The notes under the pieces are model-generated. The model saw only the letters and a program-made list of their open reading frames with translations, searched no databases and was not told where the DNA came from. Both the position numbers and the translations under genes were made by a program. Positions 1-5,496 of a stretch of DNA of 7,208 nucleotides are shown in pieces; within the stretch, counting starts at the first letter, position 1; every line of letters begins with the position of its first letter. Origin of the DNA: Desulfobulbus sp. (lineage in GTDB: Bacteria; Desulfobacterota; Desulfobulbia; Desulfobulbales; Desulfobulbaceae); NCBI GenBank assembly GCA_011051825.1, contig DRKH01000031.1, positions 1 through 7,208 on the forward strand, in the 5' to 3' direction.

Positions 1-132
1 CTTGAAGCCATGAAGATGCAGACCCCGGTTACCAGTGAAATGGCCGGTACGGTCTCCGCCATATCCGCCAAGGTCGGCCAGGCCCTGAAGCCCGGAGACA
101 GGATTCTGATGATAGAGAGCGGCGACGAGTAA
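1..132 (+). CDS. C-terminal end of a biotin carboxyl-carrier (biotinyl) domain, gene cut by window edge
   Basis: The first reading frame is open from base 1 to a TAA at 130-132 and gives 43 residues. It opens with LEAMKM, the biotinylation motif (E/A-M-K-M), so Lys5 of the visible fragment should carry biotin. The rest (EMAGTVSAI, KVGQALKPGDRILMIES) is the second half of the biotinyl beta-barrel: the strand leading to a short-turn 'V..G..L..GD.L..IE' ending. From the family, such domains shuttle carboxyl groups in acyl-CoA or pyruvate carboxylases and oxaloacetate decarboxylases. The domain closes the protein only a few residues after the last strand, which fits the C-terminus of a PycB/OadA-type alpha subunit or a small separate carrier protein. 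The fragment is too short to choose between them. A hairpin at 141-163 follows the stop codon and may end transcription. Confidence 0.88.
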   Translation, partial: LEAMKMQTPVTSEMAGTVSAISAKVGQALKPGDRILMIESGDE

Positions 133-133
133 T

Positions 134-152
134 TTCGTAACTGGTTACAGGA
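134..152 (+). repeat. Copy 1 of a 19-nt dispersed repeat (TTCGTAACTGGTTACAGGA)
   Basis: This 19-mer matches 3008-3026 at 18 of 19 positions (T versus G at position 13). Both copies lie in intergenic DNA just past the end of a gene. Here it overlaps the left arm of the 141-163 hairpin. I infer a short dispersed intergenic repeat, perhaps REP-like. Two copies in 7 kb is suggestive only. Confidence 0.45.
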
Positions 153-163
153 TCTGTAACCAG
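141..163 (+). terminator. Hairpin 9 nt after the biotinyl-domain gene, possible Rho-independent terminator
   Basis: CTGGTTACAG at 141-150 and CTGTAACCAG at 154-163 form a perfect 10-bp stem with a GAT loop. GTGTTTTC follows directly, giving a short and interrupted U-run. Its place just after a stop codon supports a terminator. The weak U-tract and the fact that its left arm also occurs, almost unchanged, at 3008-3026 leave open that it is part of a repeated element. Confidence 0.5.
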
Positions 164-186
164 GTGTTTTCATCTACCTTAACCTG

Positions 187-274
187 TAAGTGCTCAGGGG
201 TGTTGTAGATTCGCGCAGGCGAGACTCCGGGTAAGCGAGCCTGCGAGACTCCGTGCGGTGCCCCTGATCACTTA
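187..274. repeat. 88-nt structured inverted repeat with an internal hairpin and a direct repeat
   Basis: The outer arms are TAAGTGCTCAGGGG (187-200) and CCCCTGATCACTTA (261-274), complementary at 13 of 14 positions; G-U pairs could extend the stem inward. Inside, CGCAGGC (214-220) pairs with GCCTGCG (239-245). CGAGACTCCG occurs twice as a perfect direct repeat (220-229 and 244-253). A further 9-bp inverted repeat links TCCGGGTAA (226-234) with TTACCCGGA (303-311), offering an alternative fold. No open frame of note crosses it on the plus strand. It could be a small mobile or REP-type palindromic element, a terminator-like structure or a structured RNA; the sequence alone does not decide. Confidence 0.55.
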
Positions 275-333
275 TGTAATTTCCGCAACTGCTGAGGCAG
301 GTTTACCCGGATGAATTCCCCTTAGTGTTTTCA

Positions 334-371
334 CAGCGATACCATCTCGTTTCAAGGAGGTGGTATCGCTG
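334..371. repeat. Strong 15-bp hairpin downstream of the PPC-domain gene
   Basis: CAGCGATACCA (334-344) pairs perfectly with TGGTATCGCTG (361-371). After a T-G wobble the stem continues through CTC/GAG, leaving the 8-nt loop GTTTCAAG (349-356). It lies about 70 bases past the stop codon of the minus-strand PPC gene and could end that transcript. Neither side has a U-tract, so it is not a textbook Rho-independent terminator. The plus strand of its right side reads AAGGAGG, like a ribosome-binding site, but no reading frame follows. Confidence 0.5.
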
Positions 372-440
372 AACTCCGCTACAGGCGAAAGGGTCAGATC
401 CGGTTCGCCTCTGTTCAAAAACAGACTGCCCGCTCCCTGA

Positions 441-878
441 TCATCCCAGTTCCGGCCGGTTAAACCCGCCCTTTTCAAACCAGGGTCGGGTGATGTTCAT
501 TCCTTTTAATTCATAGACAACCGCTTCTATCAACAGATAGACCTCAGTGTGTTTCCTGACACATCCGGTCAAAGTTTCGCCATGATGGCCCATGGCGGCA
601 TGCAGGTGCAGCAGGGGCTTGTCGCCGTCAAAAAAAATCGAACCGACCCCGAGGACTTCACGACTGTCTCCGATCGTATCCCAGACCGGTTTCGGCGGCA
701 TGACCGGCTGTTCAGGTCCGACAACCACATCAGCGGCCAGCAGCCCGCCAAAAAGCTGAAACCAGCCGCAGCGCAACTGCTCTTTTTCGGCAAGCCGGGT
801 CAATCCTGACAGAATGTCGTCGCCGTGGTCGAACCGGGCATAAAAAACACGACCGACCTCTCCTTGCGTATACTCCAT
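441..878 (-). CDS. PPC/DUF296 domain protein (AT-hook-associated PCC-type fold, single domain)
   Basis: The 145-residue product is one PPC (DUF296) domain, about the usual length for bacterial members. Visible family signatures are the N-terminal 'FDHGDDILSGL' (16-26), the 'CGWFQLFGGLLAADV' strand region (37-51), and the central 'LHLHAAMGHHGETLTG' (90-105). From the family, bacterial PPC proteins are trimeric and bind a metal through two His of an HxH motif plus a third His in 'GH'. Here H91 and H93 are present, but the residue after G105 is Cys (C106). The plant homologues join this fold to AT-hook DNA-binding motifs; none is present here, and the bacterial role is unknown. The ATG at 876-878 is preceded by GGAG (plus strand 885-888) at a good distance. 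The gene lies 49 bases downstream of darP on the same strand, so the two may share a transcript. Confidence 0.85.
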   Translation of the reverse strand: MEYTQGEVGRVFYARFDHGDDILSGLTRLAEKEQLRCGWFQLFGGLLAADVVVGPEQPVMPPKPVWDTIGDSREVLGVGSIFFDGDKPLLHLHAAMGHHGETLTGCVRKHTEVYLLIEAVVYELKGMNITRPWFEKGGFNRPELG

Positions 879-927
879 GTATTTCTCCAGTAAACAGGGT
901 CCAAGCGATTGGCTTTATCTTCTCCGG

Positions 928-1476
928 CTATCCGCGGTGCTGTTCTCGCTCACCCTGTTCCTGAGCGGCCCGCAGTAACCGAAAAATTTCCCGGCTGTGC
1001 CGGGGCTGCCGGGTTCGGGCAAAAATTGCAGCCAGACGGCTGAGGGCAATCGGATCTATTGCCGGCATCTGTTTCCGTATTTCAGTAATGGTTGCGCTTT
1101 CCCAGGTTTCCGAGAGTTCCTGTTGCTCACTGCGCAAAACCTTTCTCAGGGCAATCGCCTCATCGAGAAGATTATCACGCAGATATTCCAGCTCATGCAA
1201 TTGTTTCTTCCGATGCAGGGAAGCCCCTTTTCTCTTTGAAAGAAAATCATACAGCTCCGTTACCGGCTCTTTTTTCAGGAGCTTGGTTATGTATTTGATC
1301 TGCCTTTTCCGAGCCCCGCCCTTGAGGGATTTGGTCTCTTTGCAAAGAGCAATCAGTTCCTCATCGCCGGGGAGCCTGTTCAAGATCTGGTCAGGCAGTT
1401 CGACCAGTTCTCTGACCAGCTGTTCGACCTCCTTGATTCGTCGTTTCTGTTCAGATCGACTCAGTTGCATGGTCAT
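928..1476 (-). CDS. darP: DarP/YjgA-family (DUF615) ribosome-associated protein
   Basis: The 182-residue product matches the DUF615 family. The N-terminal 'SRSEQKRRIKEVEQLVREL' (6-24) is a charged helix, followed by 'LPDQILNRLPGDEEL' (27-41), 'GARKRQIKYITKLLKKE' (54-70), 'LHELEYLRDNLLDE' (93-106) and 'PRHSREIFRLLRAAQE' (158-173). These match the E. coli YjgA (DarP) pattern in order. From published work on E. coli, DarP binds late 50S precursors and assists peptidyl-transferase-centre maturation. Compared with my recollection of E. coli YjgA, this protein lacks the acidic N-terminal tail and has about 20 extra residues after the LRDNLLDE helix (roughly 108-130). Two start codons lie close together, at 1476 and 1470. 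I chose 1476 because GAGGA (plus strand 1486-1490) is 9 bases upstream of it. It is probably cytoplasmic and possibly co-transcribed with the PPC gene. Confidence 0.88.
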   Translation of the reverse strand: MTMQLSRSEQKRRIKEVEQLVRELVELPDQILNRLPGDEELIALCKETKSLKGGARKRQIKYITKLLKKEPVTELYDFLSKRKGASLHRKKQLHELEYLRDNLLDEAIALRKVLRSEQQELSETWESATITEIRKQMPAIDPIALSRLAAIFARTRQPRHSREIFRLLRAAQEQGEREQHRG

Positions 1477-1741
1477 ATCGGGCAGTCCTCATTTTCAAAC
1501 CGAGACATCAGGCTTTTTCTGGCTAAAATTATTCCGTGCGCTATAGTGTTGGATTTGAAACATACTGTACCTGGACCCAGTTGCTTTTGCAAGATACGCA
1601 GTTGCCATTAAAAATGGTTCCGCTTGCAGTCAGCAGCGCAACGCTCAAGGGAGCCGATCTACTTTTTCATCAGCGCCCATGTACACAACACACTCGGAAC
1701 CGGAAACCGAAAATCATTCTTCCGACACAACAGGTGAACCC
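1477..1741. promoter_or_regulatory. Divergent intergenic region between darP and the alcohol dehydrogenase
   Basis: These 265 bases must hold promoters for two genes that read away from each other, but I see no strong one. On the plus strand TTGCAA (1587-1592), a 17-base spacer and AAAAAT (1610-1615) match 4 of 6 positions in each box. TATAGT (1542-1547) is a good -10 box without a fair -35. On the minus strand only weak AT-rich hexamers are present. The plus-strand frame is open from an ATG at 1679, but this part encodes a polar, Thr/Glu-rich string unlike any dehydrogenase N-terminus and is best read as leader. Confidence 0.3.
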
Positions 1742-2911
1742 ATGACAATTTCCCAGCCTTTTACCATTACCCAGCCGACACAGATTCACTTTGGCGCCGG
1801 ATCCATCAATTCTCTGCCGGAAATTATCACCCGGGCCGGCGGCACCAAACCGTTACTGGTCCTGGATCCGGGCCTGATAAAGGCAGGGCTGGACAGCAAG
1901 ATCCGCACTCCGCTTGACAATGCCTCCATTGCCTATACGCTCTACGACCGGGTTGATCCGGAACCCGGCCTCCGGCTTGCCGATGCGGGCACAGAACTGG
2001 CCAGGGCCAATAACTGCGACTGCGTCATCGGTGTCGGCGGCGGGTCAGCCATGGACGTTGCCAAGGCAATCAGCATTCTCCTGACCAATGGCGGCCGCGC
2101 ACTTGATTATCTCGGCCTTGGCAAAATCAGCAAGCCAGGGGTACCGAAAATCATGGTGCCGACCTCGGCCGGTACCGGAGCAGAGGTTACCTTCACCGCG
2201 GTCTTCATTAATGAGGAGACAGGATCAAAAGGCGGAATGAACGGTGACCCGCTCTATCCGGACGCAGCCCTTCTTGACCCGGAGCTGACCTTGAGCCTGC
2301 CCCCCCGGGTTACGGCTACAACCGGTATTGATGCACTGACCCATGCCCTGGAGGCATTTACTTCGGTGCAGGCTCATCCGATCTCCGAGATGTACTCCAT
2401 CCGTGCCATGGAACTTATTGCCGACAATATCAGATCCGCCTATGCCGACGGCAGAAACATCGAAGCCCGCGGCAACATGCTTCTTGCCGCTCTGCTCGGC
2501 GGCAAGGCACTTGCCATTGCCGGAGTCGGACTTGTTCATGCCATGGCCTACCCGCTGGGCGGCATGTTCGGTATTGCCCACGGACTTGCCAATGCAGTGC
2601 TGCTCCCCTATGTCACGGAATACAACCTGATCGGCAACCTGCACAAACACGCCCTGCTGGCTGAAATCCTGGGTCAGGATGTTTCGGGATTATCCCTCCG
2701 TGATGCGGCTGAAGTGACGGTGGAAGAACTCCACCTGCTCAATCAGGATCTCGGCATTCCAAGGAGCCTGCGCGAATTAAAAATACCGGAAGACAAACTG
2801 CCGGAAATGGCCGAAATAGCCCTGACCGTTGCACGGCCGGTTGAAAACAACCCGAGACAGCCGTCAAAAGAGGATGTTATAGCGATCTACCAGGAGGCGA
2901 TGGCAGGGTAA
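1742..2911 (+). CDS. Iron-containing (group III) alcohol dehydrogenase
   Basis: The 389-residue product is a full-length iron-type alcohol dehydrogenase, a family of NAD(P)-dependent enzymes that interconvert alcohols or diols and aldehydes in the cytoplasm. The N-terminal half carries the dinucleotide-binding segment: 'IHFGAGSINSL' (15-25), 'LLVLDPGL' (38-45), 'VIGVGGGSAMDVAK' (95-108) and 'VPTSAGTGAEVT' (139-150). The helical C-terminal half has the four expected metal ligands: D197 and H201 in 'GIDALTHALEA', H266 in 'GLVHAMAYPLGG' and H280 in 'GIAHGLANAVLLPY'. The end, 'NNPRQPSKEDVIAIYQEA', is typical. All key residues are present, so it should be active; the substrate cannot be told. I chose the ATG at 1742 because AGGTG lies five bases upstream, the protein then has the usual length, and the in-frame ATG at 1679 would add 21 non-conserved residues. 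It stands alone, converging on coaBC. Confidence 0.93.
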   Translation: MTISQPFTITQPTQIHFGAGSINSLPEIITRAGGTKPLLVLDPGLIKAGLDSKIRTPLDNASIAYTLYDRVDPEPGLRLADAGTELARANNCDCVIGVGGGSAMDVAKAISILLTNGGRALDYLGLGKISKPGVPKIMVPTSAGTGAEVTFTAVFINEETGSKGGMNGDPLYPDAALLDPELTLSLPPRVTATTGIDALTHALEAFTSVQAHPISEMYSIRAMELIADNIRSAYADGRNIEARGNMLLAALLGGKALAIAGVGLVHAMAYPLGGMFGIAHGLANAVLLPYVTEYNLIGNLHKHALLAEILGQDVSGLSLRDAAEVTVEELHLLNQDLGIPRSLRELKIPEDKLPEMAEIALTVARPVENNPRQPSKEDVIAIYQEAMAG

Positions 2912-2958
2912 AAGAGAAGTCGGACAAATCATTATCGGGACCAACGGAGTTCTTTATT

Positions 2959-2984
2959 CCCGAGGAGGCCACAACCTCCTCGGG
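2959..2984. terminator. GC-rich hairpin between convergent genes, possible bidirectional terminator
   Basis: CCCGAGGAGG (2959-2968) and CCTCCTCGGG (2975-2984) form a perfect 10-bp stem with the loop CCACAA. It is 48 bases past the dehydrogenase stop and 68 bases past the coaBC stop, so it could serve both. Neither strand has a U-tract after the stem, so termination would have to be imperfect, Rho-dependent, or the hairpin may instead protect the mRNA 3' end. Confidence 0.5.
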
Positions 2985-3007
2985 TCAAGAGGTCGACAGA
3001 CAGCCCG

Positions 3008-3026
3008 TTCGTAACTGGTGACAGGA
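3008..3026 (+). repeat. Copy 2 of the 19-nt dispersed repeat (TTCGTAACTGGTGACAGGA)
   Basis: It differs from 134-152 at one base. Here the complementary right arm seen at 154-163 is missing and the sequence continues ACACTTACC, so the shared unit is the 19-mer and not the whole hairpin. It lies in the convergent gap between the alcohol dehydrogenase and coaBC. Confidence 0.45.
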
Positions 3027-3052
3027 CACTTACCTTTTCTCTCAAGGGCGCC

Positions 3053-4303
3053 TCAAACCCCGCCACTCAATGCTCCAGAGTCGTTAAGAGTAAGGACGTG
3101 GTCCCATATCCGGTTTGCAGTCTCGACTTTGGACAGCAGCGGAAGCCGACGGCTTCCGTTTCCGTCTACCAGCAGCACCTGATTGGTGTCCACGTCAAAA
3201 CCGGTTGCGGCCCCGAGAATGTCATTAACGACAACAAGGTCAACATTTTTCTGCCGCAGTTTCCTGAAGCCCTCTTGTTCATGGTTCCGACTTTCCGCAG
3301 CAAACCCGACCAGCAGAGTTCCCGGTTGCCTGGTTTTTCCGAGTTCTGCCAGGATATCCGTATTTTGTTCCAGCTCTATGACGGTCCCGGCACTGCTCTT
3401 TTTAATTTTCTGCCGGCGGTATTTTTCGGGTTTAAAATCGGCAACAGCGGCAGCCTTGATCACGATATCTGCATTCCGGGCCAGCGACACGACCTGCGCT
3501 CTCATCTCATCGGCAGTATTCACCTGGATTGTCCGTATCCCCACAGGCTCGGGCAGTGCCACCGGACCACTGACAAGAACAACTTCGGCTCCTCGCCGGG
3601 CAGCGGTTCGTGCCAACGCATAGCCCATCTTTCCACTTGAACGATTACTTAAAAAACGTGCCGGATCCAACGGTTCCCGAGTGGGCCCGGCGGTAACCAC
3701 AATTTTTTTTCCTGCAAGATCCTGGGGAGAGAAGAGCCGGAGAAGTGTTTCGCGGACAGATTCCCATTGGGGCAGACGGCCGGCCCCTTCTTCACCGCAG
3801 GCCAGAATTCCGCGGTCGGCAGGTATAACGTGATATCCCATATCCTGCAACTGCCGAAGGTTTTTCCGGGTTGCGGGATGAGAGAGCATATTGCTGTTCA
3901 TGGCCGGACAGAGCACTACCGGGATCCGTGCTGCCAGAACCACGGTCGCTAACAGGTCGTCGGCCATACCATGGGCCAGCCGGGCAATAGTCTGCGCGGT
4001 TGCAGGCGCAATCAGGATACAATCGGCTTCCCGCGACAGGTTGATATGTGCCATCAACCTGTCCGGGGCTTCATCAAACATATCGCGGTAGACCGGATTT
4101 CCAGACAGGGCGCCAAAGGTCAGAGAGGAGACAAAGCGTTCAGCTGCTCCGGTCATGACCACGGTCACACCCACGGATTCGGCCGTCAGCTCACGCACCC
4201 ATCCGGCAGCCTTAAAGGCGGCAATTGAACCGGTTACGCCAAAGAGGATTCTCTTGCCGGTCAGCACCGATCGGTCTGCAGGCTGGTCAACGTCCACGGT
4301 CAT
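3053..4303 (-). CDS. coaBC: Bifunctional phosphopantothenoylcysteine decarboxylase / phosphopantothenate-cysteine ligase (CoaBC)
   Basis: This enzyme performs two consecutive steps of coenzyme A synthesis: ligation of cysteine to 4'-phosphopantothenate (CoaB, CTP-dependent in bacteria) and FMN-dependent decarboxylation to 4'-phosphopantetheine (CoaC). The 416 residues match the E. coli length (about 406). CoaC half: 'GKRILFGVTGSIAAFKA' (16-32), H86 in 'AHINLS', the 'PAMNSNM' motif with N136, and C169 in 'ACGEEGAGR'. CoaB half: 'KKIVVTAGPTREPLDPARFLSNRSS' region (199-223) with N220, 'GKMGYALA', 'AAAVADF' (284-290) and 'KIKK' (299-302), then 'LVGFAAES' and 'NDI'. All known catalytic residues are present. 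An in-frame TTG at 4336 would overlap the lipoprotein gene. The ATG at 4301-4303 is preferred: it is 10 bases past the lipoprotein stop and gives a normal N-terminus. No clear Shine-Dalgarno precedes it, so translation is probably coupled to the upstream gene. Confidence 0.96.
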   Translation of the reverse strand: MTVDVDQPADRSVLTGKRILFGVTGSIAAFKAAGWVRELTAESVGVTVVMTGAAERFVSSLTFGALSGNPVYRDMFDEAPDRLMAHINLSREADCILIAPATAQTIARLAHGMADDLLATVVLAARIPVVLCPAMNSNMLSHPATRKNLRQLQDMGYHVIPADRGILACGEEGAGRLPQWESVRETLLRLFSPQDLAGKKIVVTAGPTREPLDPARFLSNRSSGKMGYALARTAARRGAEVVLVSGPVALPEPVGIRTIQVNTADEMRAQVVSLARNADIVIKAAAVADFKPEKYRRQKIKKSSAGTVIELEQNTDILAELGKTRQPGTLLVGFAAESRNHEQEGFRKLRQKNVDLVVVNDILGAATGFDVDTNQVLLVDGNGSRRLPLLSKVETANRIWDHVLTLNDSGALSGGV

Positions 4304-4313
4304 GTTGCTGTAG

Positions 4314-4808
4314 TTATTTACCGACGGCTTCACCAAAGGGGTTGAGGGACGAGGCCGCCGCCTTATCGATGGTTACATAGAGCGTCAACGAGGTTTTACC
4401 AAAACTTTCATCGGTAATCACCATCATACAGGTCTTGTTCGGCTTGGTAAAGGCCAGCATGACATCCTTGGAGGTTACTTCACCGACGAGCTTCCACTTA
4501 TTGTCCTGCATGGAACTGATCATGAAGTCCTTAAGTGAAATCACTTCCACTTTCCCCTCATAGAGCCAGACGCCACCACGAAAGGATTCGGTTTTGATGG
4601 CCATGGACTTGCTGCGATTCCATTCCATATCGGTGGGGAGGACTATATCCTGAATATCATCGGCAAATCCGGAGACCGGAGGTAAAGCAGCGTCACCGGG
4701 TTCAACCTCGGTTTTTCCCATGGGACCACTGGCACAGCCAACAACAAACATCTGGGTTGCAATAAGCAGCAGGACTAGGGTTGTCAGACAGGTGCGGGAT
4801 CTCTTCAT
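4314..4808 (-). CDS. Small predicted lipoprotein of unknown function, middle gene of the coaBC operon
   Basis: The 164-residue product begins with a lipoprotein signal: basic MKRSR, a hydrophobic core (about 8-22) and the lipobox VVGC, so C25 should be lipidated after signal peptidase II cleavage. Alanine at +2 would send it to the outer membrane under the E. coli sorting rule. A polar linker (26-55) leads to a compact domain (about 56-150) with apparent alternating strands and one helix: 'SMAIKTESFRGGVWLYEGKVEV' spans 68-89, helix 'SLKDFMISSMQD' 91-102, then 'WKLVGEV', 'VMLAFTKPNKTCMMVI' (116-131) and 'TSLTLYVTI' (139-147). I do not recognise the family with confidence. The ATG at 4808 has an excellent AAAGGAG (plus strand 4816-4822), which overlaps the stop codon of the nitroreductase gene, so the two are translationally coupled. 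Its own stop is 10 bases before coaBC. Confidence 0.85.
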   Translation of the reverse strand: MKRSRTCLTTLVLLLIATQMFVVGCASGPMGKTEVEPGDAALPPVSGFADDIQDIVLPTDMEWNRSKSMAIKTESFRGGVWLYEGKVEVISLKDFMISSMQDNKWKLVGEVTSKDVMLAFTKPNKTCMMVITDESFGKTSLTLYVTIDKAAASSLNPFGEAVGK

Positions 4809-4820
4809 TTGTCATCTCCT

Positions 4821-5336
4821 TTACACATTTTTTAGAATAAAATCGGAAAGAGGCTTTCGCCGTGATTGCTGGTTATGATGCAACGGGTGGCCGATTGCAA
4901 GCAAGGCCATGAGGTCAAACCGGTCATCGAGCCCCAGCACCTCGTTGACCTGTTGTCTGTTCTTCAAAATTTGCCCGAGCCAAACCCCGCCGAGGCCCAG
5001 TTCTTCGGTACAGAGCAGCATGTTCTGGATACAGGCCCCGGCCGCCTGATGATCTTTAACAGCATCATACATGGTTTCAGTGTCGAGATAGACGGCAATC
5101 AGGGCTGGAGCACCTCGAACGACATGGCTGTAGCTGGTCAGATCGGCGAGTTTTCCCCTGATCTCCTCGTCTCGAATGAGCACAAAGCGCCAGGGCTGGT
5201 TATTTAAACCGGACGGGGCCCATATTCCGGCAGTGACGATGGTCTCAAGCAAGGCGGTACTCACGGGCTCCGTCGTAAAATCACGGATACTGCGTCGGCT
5301 TAAGATGGCGTCAAAGACTGTGGTTTTCTTCTGCAT
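4821..5336 (-). CDS. Nitroreductase-family FMN-dependent oxidoreductase, first gene of the coaBC operon
   Basis: The 171-residue product is a compact nitroreductase-fold flavoenzyme; family members reduce nitro groups, quinones, enones or flavins with NAD(P)H, and the true substrate cannot be read here. FMN-binding signatures are 'RRSIRDF' (14-20), 'APSGLNNQPWRF' (40-51), the helix 'DHQAAGACIQNMLLCTEELGLGGVWLG' region (95-121), 'AIGHP' (147-151) and 'RRKPLSDF' (159-166). The length is at the short end for the family. The frame stays open upstream as far as 5624, but that part is antisense to tatD and is unlike any nitroreductase. An ATG at 5372 also exists, but it lies directly after the -10 box of the predicted promoter, so the transcript would start inside it. 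The ATG at 5334-5336 is therefore chosen, although it has no good Shine-Dalgarno. The TAA overlaps the ribosome-binding site of the lipoprotein gene. Confidence 0.9.
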   Translation of the reverse strand: MQKKTTVFDAILSRRSIRDFTTEPVSTALLETIVTAGIWAPSGLNNQPWRFVLIRDEEIRGKLADLTSYSHVVRGAPALIAVYLDTETMYDAVKDHQAAGACIQNMLLCTEELGLGGVWLGQILKNRQQVNEVLGLDDRFDLMALLAIGHPLHHNQQSRRKPLSDFILKNV

Positions 5337-5373
5337 ATTGACAAGGTTGGTTTTGTTTACACCTGAATTCATA

Positions 5374-5402
5374 TTTGTAAAGGAATACCATTTCGTTGTC
5401 AA
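5374..5402 (-). promoter_or_regulatory. Predicted sigma-70 promoter for the nitroreductase-lipoprotein-coaBC operon
   Basis: On the minus strand a perfect TTGACA (plus strand 5397-5402) is followed after exactly 17 bases by TACAAA (plus strand 5374-5379), which matches 4 of 6 consensus positions. The start of transcription should fall near 5367, leaving about 30 bases of leader before the ATG at 5336. This placement excludes the ATG at 5372 as the start codon. Confidence 0.6.
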
Positions 5403-5496
5403 CTCCCATTGCCTCATTTTACCGAATCGGCTTTGTTTCTTGCCTGGACGCCACGCATCTGGTAAAGAAGAACGCAAAAATAACTGTGGATAGACA

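Larger units (their letters stand above)
133..440. other. Gene-free 308-base stretch rich in inverted repeats
   Basis: No convincing gene lies here. A minus-strand open frame from a TTG at 478 down to 272 (68 residues) overlaps the 3' end of the PPC gene and reads through the 334-371 hairpin. It has no ribosome-binding site and no recognisable motif, so I do not call it. The stretch holds three separate hairpin structures (141-163, 187-274, 334-371) and lies between the ends of two converging genes. Confidence 0.6.

Noticed and set aside
223..229. 'RGKRNTP' in TatD (protein residues 223-229, genomic about 6163-6183) as a sign of lost activity
   Set aside because: This position varies in the family (RNEP, ENQP), and all main metal ligands are present.
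272..478. 68-residue minus-strand frame opening with TTG beyond the PPC gene
   Set aside because: It overlaps the PPC gene's 3' end, lacks a ribosome-binding site and recognisable motifs, and runs through a strong hairpin.
1542..1547. TATAGT as the -10 box of a promoter for the alcohol dehydrogenase
   Set aside because: No acceptable -35 hexamer lies 16-18 bases upstream, and it is about 200 bases from the start codon.
1679..1741. In-frame N-terminal extension of the alcohol dehydrogenase from an ATG at 1679
   Set aside because: The 21 added residues are polar and not family-like, and the ATG at 1742 has AGGTG at the proper distance and gives the normal length.
2225..2650. Long minus-strand open frame inside the alcohol dehydrogenase gene
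   Set aside because: It is a shadow of a well-supported gene; the translation is Gly/His-rich without domain signatures.
3098..3640. Plus-strand open frames antisense to coaBC
   Set aside because: coaBC is fully supported by motifs over the same bases, and the antisense translations show no family features.
4304..4336. CoaBC starting at a TTG (4336) inside the lipoprotein gene
   Set aside because: There is no ribosome-binding site for it, it adds non-conserved residues, and the ATG at 4303 fits family length and operon spacing.
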